NCBI GenBank assembly: GCA_905331475.1
Contig: CAJNYU010004404.1
Location: 186,001-250,000 of the forward strand
Origin: Rotaria socialis
Lineage: Eukaryota; Rotifera; Eurotatoria; Philodinida; Philodinidae
Length of the DNA: 64,000 nt
Direction of reading: 5' to 3'
Within the stretch, counting starts at the first letter, position 1; each line of letters begins with the position of its first letter. A program made the translations under genes and the position numbers. The notes below the pieces were generated by a model. It had not been told where the DNA came from and did not search any database. It worked only from the letters and a program-made list of their open reading frames with translations. Positions 1-11,066 of the stretch are shown piece by piece.

Positions 1-1615
1 AGCTGTTGCCATATCCCAGAAGTATACTCACAGTAGCACTCAAGTAATTAAGTAATTCGCGACGATTATATCTAGTCGTCTATCGTTATTAAAATCACTA
101 ACAGCTAGAGAAAATGACGATGAGTCCGTAGAATATGTCATTTTGTTTTCGAAAGAGGGTTCATCATAGCTAAATAATACACCTGCACTACGCGTATCAT
201 TATTAATCACAGTAAGGTCTAAACGAGCGTCTTTATTGAAATCACCAATCACTAATGAAACTGTCAAAAAATCTCCCGTCGAGTAATTTTTGCAGTATGT
301 AAAGTTCCCATTTTCATATCCGAGAAGTAAAACGATATTGTTAATGCCTGCACTGGTAATAATTAAATCCTTTCGATTGTCTTTAGCGAGATCAACAATC
401 AAAGCACAATATGGAGAAGCATTATTGATCAAATATATTTGAAGAGTTTTGAAAGTTCCGTTGCGTAACCCCGTAGTACACTGACACTGTAATCTCCATG
501 GTTGGTAATGGGAATATCTAAGATTACGCCGTTGTTGAGATCATCAATATCAATAGAATATGGATGTGAATCATAACCAGTCGAGTACGTACCGGCTAAT
601 GAAAAACTTCCATTAACATATCCATAAAATAAGTTTAAACTGTCTGTACCATAATCTACAGTCGTTATATCAAATATTGTGCCGTTGTTAAGATCAACTA
701 CGTTGATCCGAACTGGACGAGATGATCCAGTTGAAAAAACTATTGGACTTGCAAAAACTCCTTATCCATGTCCAAAAAGTATACTGACACTGTTTGTGTC
801 GAAACATGCTACTGCGAAATCTAACCGTTCATCTTTTGTTGAAATCGCTAACAGCCACCATTTATGGGCCAGACCCAGATCCAGTTGAATAAACTATTGG
901 AATGGGCACTGTGCTATTGCTATTTCCAAAAACTATAGTTATAGTATCAGCAGCGTAATTGGCAATAGCAATATCTAGTCACGTATCATTATTAAAGTCG
1001 CCCACGGTGACAGATCGTGGACCAATGTTATAGTCAATTGGATTTGTAGTTATTTTATTGGAATTGAGCTCAAAAATTGTGTCTAAGTAACATAGGTACA
1101 TCAATTAATAGAATTATCACTCTCTCATAGAGATTCATCAGTCATATGACTCTAATGAAGGACAAGTCAGGAGGAATTTTTTCTAGCTATGCGCTACTCC
1201 ATACCTGATGCTTTTGACGCGGTGAAAAAAACAACCAGCATGCAAATAACCAAAACTATACATGTAAACAAAGCAAATATAAAGAAAGGGTTCGTGATAA
1301 AATCCCTCAATGACCAACACCGATATTCCATAACAGAAAAGCAAAAAGAATCATATGTGAGCCATCAAAAGAAACAACACTATGCATCTTGTGCACGTTC
1401 GTGTAAGCTTTTATTCGATCCATGGTATTTCTACGAACTCCCCTCGCAGCACCTGCATTTGATATGATGTTCACATTTTCGTTCGCATCAAAGTTAATAC
1501 TGTTCCTTGAAAAGAAACCAGCACTCGATTTACTATCACCGACAAGAGCCAATTCAATACACAACAAGATAGAAGTTGCGAAGAACAAAACAAAACGTAT
1601 TTCTGGCGTGAACAT
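1..1615 (-). pseudogene. FG-GAP/VCBS repeat protein, degraded and running off the left edge
   Basis: The minus strand carries successive FG-GAP/VCBS-type repeats with the signature xVxDFNxDxxLDIxVANY. The clearest stretch is 40-432, with cores DFNKDARLDLTVIN and DFNNDRRLDIIVANY. Further repeats at about 500-1030 (for example VGDFNNDT then a stop, then LDIAIANYA) are cut by several stops and frame changes. An N-terminal ORF at 1307-1615 begins with a hydrophobic signal or anchor (VLFFATSILLCIELALVG); another hydrophobic segment lies just downstream in a different frame. Intact family members are membrane-anchored or secreted beta-propeller proteins of unknown ligand, very numerous in bdelloids. 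I see at least four disruptions, so this copy is probably dead. Alternative: a live gene with assembly errors, which is unlikely given how many disruptions there are. Confidence 0.75.
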
Positions 1616-2886
1616 TCATCGACTATTTCCGATATTGAATATTTTGTATAACAAACACAATATCAGAATTTGAGTCACTCAAACAAAAATGGCAAATGCA
1701 CTATAGAATTCATCATCATTCCACAAATGTCTTTTTTATGCAACATGCAACATTACATACCTCATTCGAACGGAACGACACTGTTCAGCTCTATGTGTGA
1801 TTGTCGGATATCAGGTGCTATTACAAATGACGACAGCAACTTCTATAATAATAATAATAGAATGCTAATCGATTCATTGCCAATGATGAGATCATCGATC
1901 GGTCTATATATATATATTGACTATTTTTCAACTTTGCTGTCAATTGGTTACTTTCGAATTTTCGTTCTCTTCATTCTATATCGTAACATTATCTACACAG
2001 TGACAGTCAACTCAATCTTTATGTCAAATATGCAATTTCCTAAAAATTTCTCGAATATTTTGTTTTATATATAATTTTGATTCTTCTACAAGGCTCTATT
2101 TGATCGAAAATCAATTCAGATTCGGTTTGCGAATTAATCAGCATGACATAAAAACCGGCTGATTTCAAGAGAGCAATCAAATAGATTCTACCTGTACAAC
2201 GAGTACGCACACTTTTATCAATGAAATAAGTCAAGCCGTCACAAAAAAGCCACGTGATTCCACGTCATGCATCGGATTCTTTTCTACTGAATGGACCAAA
2301 TTTCGTTTTGAATTTATCGAGCTTTGAAATCTCTATTTCTTTTAGCATTGACACGTATCATTGTGAAAACTAGAGTATTCTATATTACGGTTGTGTAATT
2401 GCCACGAGGAATAGATTCGAAAAACAAAACGGGGGTTGAATACACTAGCAATCAATCCAAATGATTGCAACAGCACTAAAAATAATACGAGGATAGCCAA
2501 TCTCCCTTACGTTTTGTTTATAGGATTGATCATTGATGCATAGAATACTTTTCGGCCTCTAAAGTTTTTCTTCTCGTCTTCTACACATGAAATCTTGCCA
2601 TTGACTCGTGCTTGACGAGAAGAGAAAAATAATAACTTGTACAACTAATCGAGTAAGAGAACCTACATCAATCCGATTTGCGTCCGTCATATGAAGAAAC
2701 GATGAATGACGAAAATAAGGGCGCGATGTCCTTCTATCTTTAAATTTGATTACTTGAAAATGGTTTTGTTTTCATATTTTATGATCATTTTTTCAAACAA
2801 ATTAGAGATAAATTTTAAACTTAACTACAACAAAGTAAAATAAATTAAATATAAAGAAATTCTTTAATCTTAAATTATAATAAACT
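1616..2886. other. Intergenic, no gene recognised
   Basis: AT-rich DNA between the FG-GAP relic and the 3' end of the lectin gene. Short open frames at 1670-2074 and 2040-2234 have no recognisable domain and one uses a TTG start. I see no repeat or RNA gene here. Confidence 0.5.
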
Positions 2887-4188
2887 TCAAGCATTTTCAT
2901 GTAGATCACCACTTGACATAATAGAAGTAGTTATACTATTTGTCGGGGAAACATTCATTGTTGGATTATATTTCTTTCGGTATCGAAGGACAACAAACGT
3001 AACAACGCCAATAATTACAAGAAGCACAATACCAACAATTACATATATTAATAGATTAGATTTTTGTTTTTCTTCAATAGGTGAAAGAATTTCAGTTTGC
3101 TCAGAATGTTCATCGATTATTTCATTTTCACCCGAAGTTTCGATTAAAATATCATCTACTATTCTATCTGGTGTTGGAGCTAAAAGAAATCATATTTTGT
3201 TTTGTCTTAAGGTATCTCTTAACAAATAAACCGCTGTGACTTTCATAGTCAATGCCAACACTTACGTGTTTGATAAACACCTGATAATGTTGCTTCAGCT
3301 ATCATAAAAACAAACACATTTCCTCAATAATCAATTGAAAAAATCAATACCTACTTAATTCACATATAAATCCCATTATTGATGAACAAAAGTCATCGGC
3401 CATACAAATTAATCCGCGCGATTTTGGTTGAGGAAGAAAAACAATGGTGACACAATCTTCTCTTTCGCCATTTCTAGTTTGTCGAGTAGGTTCAGGATCT
3501 CCGTGATAGTTTGTTTTTGTCATTGCATTACAATATCGATCAGTGAGCTGATCACCTGTATCAGGATGAGGAATAGTAGGTCCTTTTGGGTCGAACCAAG
3601 TTATTTCATATTCTAGTCTTTCACCTAACGTACAAATCGATGGGAAAGGAAACGAAAACGAAAAGAACCTCAATGATTAACCTTGACCATGATGAGCCAT
3701 GCCACCACTCCAAGAATAAAATTGATTTTGAACATTTTCATAATTATAATTCCATTCAGCAGCTGATGCTTTCAATAATTCATTTTCATCGGTATTATCT
3801 CGCCAGGTAAATAAATCCGCTTGGTCTTTACGGCAAATAGCGCGGGCTTCACTTTGATTTTTATATTCTTTAAAATATTTGTAACATCGAGTTGCTGAAA
3901 GGAAACAAGAACATCGACAACAAGAAAACTTATTCTCAATTTACGTGCACGAATATATTCAGGTGGACAAACACGACACTGATGTTTTTCACCGGTCCAA
4001 AAACGTCTATGAGTCGGATCACATTCGCAAAGATCATTGATACATGCTTGTCCTGCTCCACACGTAGAGCCACCTGTAGAACATGCTTTATTAATTGTGT
4101 TGGCTTGTGAATTTGAGAACGCAATAAAACTAATGAATACAAGAGAGAGATGAACAATCATTGAAACAGATAATAACATAGACGACAT
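2887..4188 (-). CDS. Single-pass membrane C-type lectin with Cys-rich N-terminal module
   Basis: Five exons read on the minus strand: 4188-3945, 3894-3682, 3624-3355, 3298-3266 and 3179-2887, about 350 aa, all GT-AG with phases that match. The ATG at 4188 is preferred over an upstream TTG. Order of parts: signal peptide (residues 1 to about 25), an EB-like Cys-rich stretch (ACSTGGSTCGAGQACINDLC then CECDP), a C-type lectin fold starting TRCYKYFKEYKNQSEARAIC and ending near SIMGFICEL, a Thr/Glu-rich stalk, one transmembrane helix (LLIYVIVGIVLLVIIGVVTFVVL) preceded and followed by charged residues, and a short cytoplasmic tail of about 35 aa. The canonical EPN/QPD sugar-binding triplets are not obvious, so carbohydrate binding is unproven. 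Probable role: cell-surface recognition or adhesion. The gene at 60.8 kb has the same architecture. Confidence 0.85.
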
Positions 4189-4366
4189 GTACAATATGAC
4201 TTAATAGAGAAGTGAATAGAACTAACTAAGATGATCTTATAGTAAAATGATGAGCGCGCAAAATATGAATTAAGCTAATTTATTTTGCACACGAATGTAT
4301 TCTATAAGATACTGATCTGTTTATCAGTTTTTATTTCTAGGGCTCTCGAAATTTTGAGTATCATTA

Positions 4367-4591
4367 CCCAGTCAGAGAAGCGTTGAATAAAACGGTGTTT
4401 TTACGCCTAAAAAGCGCACATTTTGATCTGTTAAAGCACGTTTTTTGCTTCGAATCAAATGAGTTTCTCAATGTTGTCAGTCGCAAGGTTCGTTTATTTT
4501 CCGAAAAAACACTCATAAATTTCATGAAACGTTAAAGTGTGCGCTTTTTACGCGAAAAAACACCGTTTTTTTCAACGCTTGTCTGACTGGG
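4367..4591. mobile_element. MITE with about 55-bp terminal inverted repeats, TA target duplication
   Basis: A 225-bp element begins CCCAGTCAGA and ends with its reverse complement TCTGACTGGG. The inverted similarity continues for about 55 bp per arm (AAGCGTTGAAxAAAACGGTG, then a GCGCACA-rich part). It is flanked by TA on both sides (4365-4366 and 4592-4593), as for Tc1/mariner-type elements. It has no coding capacity. Confidence 0.8.
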
Positions 4592-4593
4592 TA

Positions 4594-6486
4594 GCAATAA
4601 ATTTAAGCACATATTTTAAAATAGTGCTTATCTTTTAGAATTACCAAAACTAAAACTATTACATAGATCCCTCGATTTATTTTGCATTTTTCTTTCATCT
4701 TCAGCCTCAGAACTAGCAATATTTTCCAGATATCAATCGCAGTTGATTAGCTCACATAGGCTTCTCGTCAATAGGTAAATCGTATGAATAATAATCGTAA
4801 CAGAAACCTCCCTACGATTTATTTCTATTCATACAAATTAAGTAATCAACCGATTCATATGAGAGAAATATTCAGCAGAATATGTAAGTACGCAATAGAT
4901 TGATATTCATGCAAGAGAAATATTTGAAAAGAAAAATTTACGTGTGAAGTCGTGGATAAAATCACGTATGACGTTTTATGATCTTTCTGATCACTTTACA
5001 GAAGGAAGTTGCCTGTTTCATCATCACATGACAACCTTTGATGAATTGGGTAGATTCCTGTTTCGTCGAAAAATAAAATACGGATACGAAACTGAACACA
5101 AGCAACTGAAAGTAGATTAGATATACTAGTAATTTGTGGGATACGGCCAAGAGTGAAGCCAATCAATATGACTCAAAAAGAAAACTGTTGTCAGAATAAT
5201 ATACTTGATAACTTTTCGACTTTTTCAATCGTGAAGAGAATCCAACAAAAAGCGAACATTTTCAGTTGAAGATAGGAAGTACTCATTGAGTCTAGAACTA
5301 AAATAGTCCTCAAGACAAAAATCTTTGTAAAACAAGTGTACGGATCAGTAACTTTCCTCTACTTGTTGAATTTACTCGAAGCAGAAGGCACTATCGATAT
5401 TCACACACTCTCAAGATACGTTCAATGCCCATCAAAAAATAAATAAAGCAATCTTTTTTCTTCGTTGTTTTAGTGCATACGTAGATATTTTTGAGTTTTG
5501 TATTATTTTGACGATAAAATGACTGCCGCAATGACTACTACTCATTTACTCACTCCTTTTTGCATAGCATTATCAACGAAAAATCATATTTTTTCGTGAA
5601 AAAAGTAATCGAATTTGAAAAAGAACACTGACAAGTAAGCAGTGATGCGCGTTGAAATCAATTAAAACAGGGCCTTTAAAGGTTAAAAATAAAACTACGA
5701 AATTTTCTTAATTTAATTAGTTCAGTGAATCTTTAAAAGGAAATATTTTATTCAAATGATCCAACTAGGAAAATATTGTCAGAAATAGTGCGACACTTTC
5801 TCATAATCGACAACAAACTCTAATCGTTCTCTGTCGTATGACATACTCGTGAAAGTAAGTACGTTGTAAAGACGAAAAAGAAAAACTCATGTAACATTAT
5901 ATTTGCAAAAGATAAGCCTGATAAGAGCATAAATAGTATGATGGCTTTCAAAAAAAAACTTCTTCCTCTGTGTTTCGAACAAAATTTGTACCCTTAATCT
6001 TTTACGTGACAGTATTTTCTTGTACAAGGTAATTTCTAAAAGATCTGATTCAATCAAGACATGAATGTTTGCCAACTTACTACGGAAATCAATGTGTTAA
6101 TGGGAAAATTCACACATTTTTCCTTTCTTCATTACTCAAATCGAACTATCAAATAGTTGGAAGAAATTGAGAGTAACTGCCTGTTTAAAACCCATGAAGA
6201 GGAGGGGGAGGGGCGCGGAGGAATATTACCAATCGAAAAAAATATTTAAGTTGGAAGTTACCACCGGCTCATTACTAAATGCCAGTCAAAAACAAACTTC
6301 TGTAGTCATACGCACACATCATAAAGATCATTTAAATGTTAATATCTGACTACAAAATCGTATAGGAATGTGTTTCATCACTGAAGAATGCCATTTTGTG
6401 CTTTTTTTTGCATAAATAAATGAACTAAACGATTAAGTATTAAATGACTTATTTGTTTTTTAATTTCAGTGCTACTCGTCGACTGA
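4594..6486. other. Intergenic, no gene recognised
   Basis: AT-rich DNA between the MITE and the first E2 gene. Small open frames at 4962-5162, 5887-6075 and 6167-6349 show no conserved domain. A purine-rich run (AGGAGGGGGAGGGGCG) lies near 6198. The last part contains a TTTCAG acceptor-like site 17 nt before the E2 start codon. Confidence 0.5.
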
Positions 6487-7126
6487 ATGGCTGCTGGCCG
6501 AAGAAAATTAAACAAAGCACTTTGGGCTAATATTACTAGACTGAAATTATTAACCAAATCAGATGCACCAGTTCGGTTTATACTGGAAGATTCTCCATTT
6601 GATGATGAACAAGAAGAAGAAACTGCCATAGAAAAAGACGTATATTTTGTCCGAGGAAGAATTTTACCTGAATCCGACATTTTTAAAGAGGGTGCGTTAA
6701 GAATAGAGATGAGATTAACATCAAACTACCCTAATGAAGCACCGGAAGTTCGATTTCTAACTCCTATCTATCATCCTAATATATCCGCCGATGGTAAGTG
6801 AACAGAAGTTTAGGAGAAGAAAAAACACTCTTAACAAACTTTTTTGATATAATTAGGTAAATTTTGTCATCAATTGTTGAACAATGCTTCGAGATGGAAG
6901 GCGGGAACAACTTTAGTCGAAGTCGTTAAAACTATCGTCAAACATGTTGATAATCCTGATCCTGATTACGCTGCTATTTATGGTAAAAATATTGTTTTGT
7001 ATTCGAATCCGTTCGATTAATTCTATCTTGTATATAGATATAGGAAAAGAATATATGGAGAATCGAGCTGAGTTCAATCGAAAAGCATTAGAAATGATTA
7101 AAAAGCATTCATTACCTCGCCAATGA
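6487..7126 (+). CDS. Ubiquitin-conjugating enzyme E2, UBE2L3-like, copy 1
   Basis: Three exons: 6487-6793, 6857-6982 and 7038-7126, giving 173 aa. The UBC fold runs from the N-terminal helix (RRKLNKALWANITRLKLL) to the C-terminal helix ending SLPRQ. The HPN motif is present (IYHPNISADG) and the presumed catalytic Cys lies in GKFCHQLL, right after the first intron. It accepts ubiquitin or a ubiquitin-like protein from an E1 and passes it on with an E3. An acidic insert (DDEQEEETAIEKD) separates helix 1 from the first strands. It lacks the usual D after Cys (CHQ instead of CLD/CVD), so activity may differ from UBE2L3. First of four tandem E2 genes in the same orientation. A 3' splice-like AG sits 17 nt upstream of the ATG, suggesting a 5' UTR intron or trans-splicing. 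Confidence 0.92.
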
Positions 7127-8195
7127 CCTTGAAATTCAATGTGAGCATTCAGGCGAATATTGAACTATGAACTGTATCATATTTTTCAAAGCCGAAGTTT
7201 TCTCGAAAGGAGACTGTATTTAAAATTGAAATTATTTTTACTCTTATACTTCTGAAATACGAAGCTGCTTTACGTTTGCTTTTGCTATTTTATAAATAAC
7301 TTCAAGAGTTTGCTCAGCATCTAGCCTTATCTTTTGTATGTATAACTTTCAAGACAACAAACATTTCAATATGATTCTCTCTCTCTCTCTCCCTGTGTCT
7401 GTCACAATAGTTTTTTTTAATATAATTACAAAAAGAAGAATATTTTATAGAGGATAATAATAACATCTATAAATATAATTGCATGGAAAAAAACAAGGTG
7501 AGATTAAAACGTCAGTGAGGCATATATTTTTCCAATAAACAAATTCAAGTAAACAAAGTGCGTCATCTACAATCGAGATGCCTCGAATCATTAAAACAAA
7601 ATGGTGCTTGCACATTGGAATATTCCAGTGCACACAGAAACGCATAAAGCGACGAAACGCTTTGTGTAGGTATCGTCATTTTTCTTTTCTACAGGATGAA
7701 AAAAAATGCATCGCAACTATCATTGATTTGCGACTAGGTATGTTTTTTTTATGAGAGCACTTCGCCGAAAATACTATTCTATATAAAAACAAATCACAAT
7801 TACTCGAAAGAACGATACTATTGAAAGATTCTTTCCTCCAAAACATCAAATAGCTCGATCGCATTTCTAATACAAAAGCCAGCCTTGTTGTTTTCTTTTT
7901 ACATCTACAATTATCTGTGTTGTTATTTTAATGTCTAAGTCGAGAACGATAATAATAATATCCTATATTTACACACTTTAGTGTGTCTGGCTTGTAAGTC
8001 TTTCTTTTTCTTCTATGTTATAATATAGTAAGAAAAAAATGGAAAACGTCTGAATTCGAAAAGTACGCCATCTAATTTTCATTTTGTTTATTGATAGCAT
8101 CAAAAAATGTTTTGCGCATCCCTAAATACTTCCTTTTTCTCTTGATTAAAATCAATATAGAGTTATTCGATCGTTTTAGATTGAAGAGAAAACAA
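7127..8195. other. Intergenic between E2 copies 1 and 2
   Basis: AT-rich. It contains the 3' UTR of copy 1 and a short CT microsatellite at about 7377-7391. No coding sequence recognised; open frames at 7445-7645 and 7676-7864 are featureless. Confidence 0.5.
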
Positions 8196-8833
8196 ATGTC
8201 CGGACCAAAACTAAATAAGGAACTATACAATAATATAGTTCTATTAAAATTACTAAACACTAATTCGGTTCCTAAGTTTCAACTTGAACAGTCACCGTTT
8301 AAAGATGATGATGATGATGAAAGCGAATCATCTGCTTCAGCGAACCAAAGAGAAGTCGTCGTTACGGGACGAATTTTTCCCGATTCAGATATATATAATC
8401 AGGGCTCATTTATGATCGAAATGAAAATATTAAACTCATTCCCTTTTGATCCTCCTGAAGTACGATTTCTTACGCCAATTTATCATCCATTGGTTGGACA
8501 AGATGGTAAGAAAAGCCACGAGCAAAAAAGGGAATCAAACTTGTTTTGATAATTTTTTTTCTTTAGGAAAGTTTTGTAATGAACTATTACAAAAGCATGC
8601 AAAATGGAACAATAAAATATCGCTGCCTGATGTTGTTAAAGCTGTTGTAAAACATATCGACGACCCCAATATTGATTATGCACTTAGTGTTGGTCAGTTG
8701 GTTTTTTTTTAACTTAACTTAATATATTTTATTGTCTCTTGTAGAACTCGGCCGTGAATACAAGGAAAATCGACCTGAATTCAATCGTAAAGCTCTGGAA
8801 TATGTCAAGAAACATGCTTTACCTCGTAAATAA
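8196..8833 (+). CDS. Ubiquitin-conjugating enzyme E2, UBE2L3-like, copy 2, with HPL in place of HPN
   Basis: Three exons: 8196-8505, 8567-8692 and 8745-8833, giving 174 aa. I chose the ATG at 8196 (MSGPKLNKELYNN) rather than in-frame codons upstream, because it aligns with the family start and lies 15 nt after a TTTTAG acceptor-like site. UBC fold with presumed catalytic Cys in GKFCNELL. The HPN motif, whose Asn supports the oxyanion during isopeptide transfer in most E2s, reads HPL here (IYHPLVGQDG). The acidic insert is longer (DDDDDESESSASANQ). Exon 2 (126 nt) and exon 3 (89 nt) match copies 1 and 3 in length and phase. The frame is intact, so this is an altered but apparently maintained gene. 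It could be a specialised E2, a regulatory pseudo-E2 or an early pseudogene. Confidence 0.9.
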
Positions 8834-9841
8834 AGATCGCATTGGTGTTTTCTTTTCAACGGACTCAATATTTGTTTGGTTTTTTTTATTATGTGATACA
8901 CTGCAGAAGCTTGTTTTATATCAAAATAACTTCATAAACAGCTATTTTAGATAGCCATTCAAAACCAATATCAGATTCTTGTCGCTTCATTTTGAAATAA
9001 AGTTTCATTGTGATGACATATTTTAGTTGTATTCATTAACAATAAAACATGCTAACTCATGAAATCTTTATAGATGAGATACTAACACTATAAATAGTTT
9101 CGTAAGGTGTCCAATGAAAATTAGAGCACAAAGCTTCCTTCAATTAATATTATGAAAATTTAGCTTTCATCAAAGTAGTTCTGAACAACAGAGTAAATAA
9201 CATTCTTTAGTATTTCATACAGATCTCACTAGTAGGAAACATATGTCCTAATTATTGTACATGATATCAACGATGACGCAAATTCTCTTTCACAGGAAAA
9301 TCTAATCTTACACAGCGTACATTTTATTCGAAAAACCAGCTCATGATGACATGAAATGTAACATACATTGATGTCTCCTTATCTTTGACATCGTTGAAGA
9401 CTGACATCTATAATATGCATTAAAAAATATTTTTCTGCTCTCTGTGTTTTTCCTCTCGCACAAGCGACGAACTTGAAGGCTTTTGAAAGCAATGGTACAC
9501 TATTGACATTGAAAAATGTAAATTTAAATTGATAGCATTGCTTGTTTTCTCTAGTTGTGTAGGTTTGCAAGAAAAAGATGCATTTTACTCAAATAGTGAT
9601 TAGTTTTTCTTTAGAATAAAAGAATATATAATTTATGAGAATGTTGCAATTATGCCAAAAAGCAAACATTCCACCTCTTTCTATTTTTTAACTGCGCAAT
9701 TTGTTTTTTCTGTTCTTCTTCTTCCTTTTTGACGAAAAAGAAAACATGAGCCACTACGTATACCACATTTTTTCTCTTTGTAAAATCTCTTTTGGTTATA
9801 ACAAGCAAGCATTATAGAGTACAACTACTTTAGACTTGAAA
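8834..9841. other. Intergenic between E2 copies 2 and 3
   Basis: AT-rich spacer with the 3' UTR of copy 2 (AATAAA-like sites near 8995). Open frame 9379-9570 is featureless. No RNA gene or repeat recognised. Confidence 0.5.
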
Positions 9842-10489
9842 ATGAGCAAGGACGATCCAAATTTACGAGTAAAACGAGCTCACAGCAATGTTTGTCAACT
9901 CAAAAATATTGGACCAAAAAGTAGTGCACCCTTCAAATTTATTCTTGAGACAACACCATTCCCAGATGACGAAGATGATGCACCACCAACGGGAGACTGG
10001 GTTATTACTGGACGAGTATTGCCGAATTCAGATCTTTACAAAACAGGTTCTATTCGGATCCAACTGGTAGTAGGCCCTGATTATCCATTTGGACCACCAA
10101 AAGTTTACGTCAGAAGTCCTATTTATCATCCTAATATAGATAAAAACGGTGAATAATGTTTGATCTATGAATATTACTCTATTCTGAAATTATATTTTCT
10201 TGTATCTAGGTGAGGTTTGCATTGATATGTTGAGTAATAAAGATGCATGGAAGCCACAAACTTCCTTTGTTGCCATTATTGAAGAAATAATCAAAATTAT
10301 CGATAACCCTGCTATGGATCATGTTAAGCATCCAGGTCTATTTTCTTTTTTATTGAATTAGTTCTCATGTGCAATGCATTTGCCTGCTTTTTTTTTCTAG
10401 AGGCAGCTAGTTTATTTGATACTAACAAAGTGGAATATGAACGAATTGCAAAAGATTTATTTACGAAGAATTTTCTGCCAAGAGACTGA
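9842..10489 (+). CDS. Ubiquitin-conjugating enzyme E2, UBE2L3-like, copy 3
   Basis: Three exons: 9842-10148, 10210-10335 and 10401-10489, giving 173 aa. The start is MSKDDPNLRVKRAHSNVCQL, 8 nt after a TTTAG acceptor-like site. Motifs: YPFGPPKVYVRSPIYHPNI with HPN intact, then GEVCIDML with the presumed catalytic Cys in the classical CxD context, then WKPQTS as in UBE2L3-type E2s. The acidic linker is DDEDDAPPTGD. Its C-terminal helix (EAASLFDTNKVEYERIAKDL) diverges from the other three, so this is the outlier of the group while keeping the same two intron positions. Likely an active E2; its E3 partners cannot be told from sequence. Confidence 0.92.
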
Positions 10490-10604
10490 ATTGATTTCAT
10501 TGTGATTTTTCTTTGTGTTTTAAAGAGTATTTTTTTAAAGCAATTCATTAAAATATTAATAATAATAAATTATATCCTTCGGCGCAAAATTCTGTATATT
10601 ATTC

Positions 10605-10931
10605 ATGTTAATAGTAAATCGATTGGGTAACGAAAGAATATTTCTTTTGACACTATTTAAATCTGTATTTTCAATACCTATTCGAAGTATCGATACTCCT
10701 ATTTCTGAAACAGCGACAAATAAATCTTTTGTATGTCCATGGTATTGTTATCCAGCTATTATATTCATTATTCTTATTGGTTTAATTTTTCTCACTATAT
10801 GCATATCCGCTTGTAATTATCGATTTTCAAAAAAACGAAAAGAAACAAGCTTTATTCGTCAAACAACCATTTCATCAAAAAACAAAGACAATGATGTGAT
10901 TAGTGTAACCAGTATTGATACTGAAAAGTAG
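10605..10931 (+). CDS. Small single-pass membrane protein, unknown function
   Basis: An uninterrupted 108-aa frame starting at an ATG. Residues about 12-30 are mildly hydrophobic (possible signal), followed by a short ectodomain with FVCPWYCYP, a strong transmembrane helix (AIIFIILIGLIFLTICISAC), a basic stop-transfer RFSKKRKE and a Ser/Thr/Asp-rich tail. I do not recognise the family. The layout resembles the last exon of the membrane lectins in this window, so it may be a free-standing anchor exon left from a larger gene. It begins 116 nt after E2 copy 3 and is convergent with NGDN. Confidence 0.5.
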   Translation: MLIVNRLGNERIFLLTLFKSVFSIPIRSIDTPISETATNKSFVCPWYCYPAIIFIILIGLIFLTICISACNYRFSKKRKETSFIRQTTISSKNKDNDVISVTSIDTEK

Positions 10932-11066
10932 CAATATTCTAATTTGAAGATGTTAGTTCATCAATGAACTTCAGTTCTGTAGCGATTAGCTGGAAGAAAA
11001 ATATAAGAATTTCTTATCAATGATGTTTATTATATAACCAACAACAAAGAACGAAACGAAAAACAA

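Noticed and set aside
679-888. Plus-strand ORF across the FG-GAP relic
   Set aside because: Shadow of the minus-strand repeats; the opposite strand carries the conserved FG-GAP motifs.
1670-2074. 134-codon open frame
   Set aside because: TTG start, no domain, AT-rich composition; likely chance.
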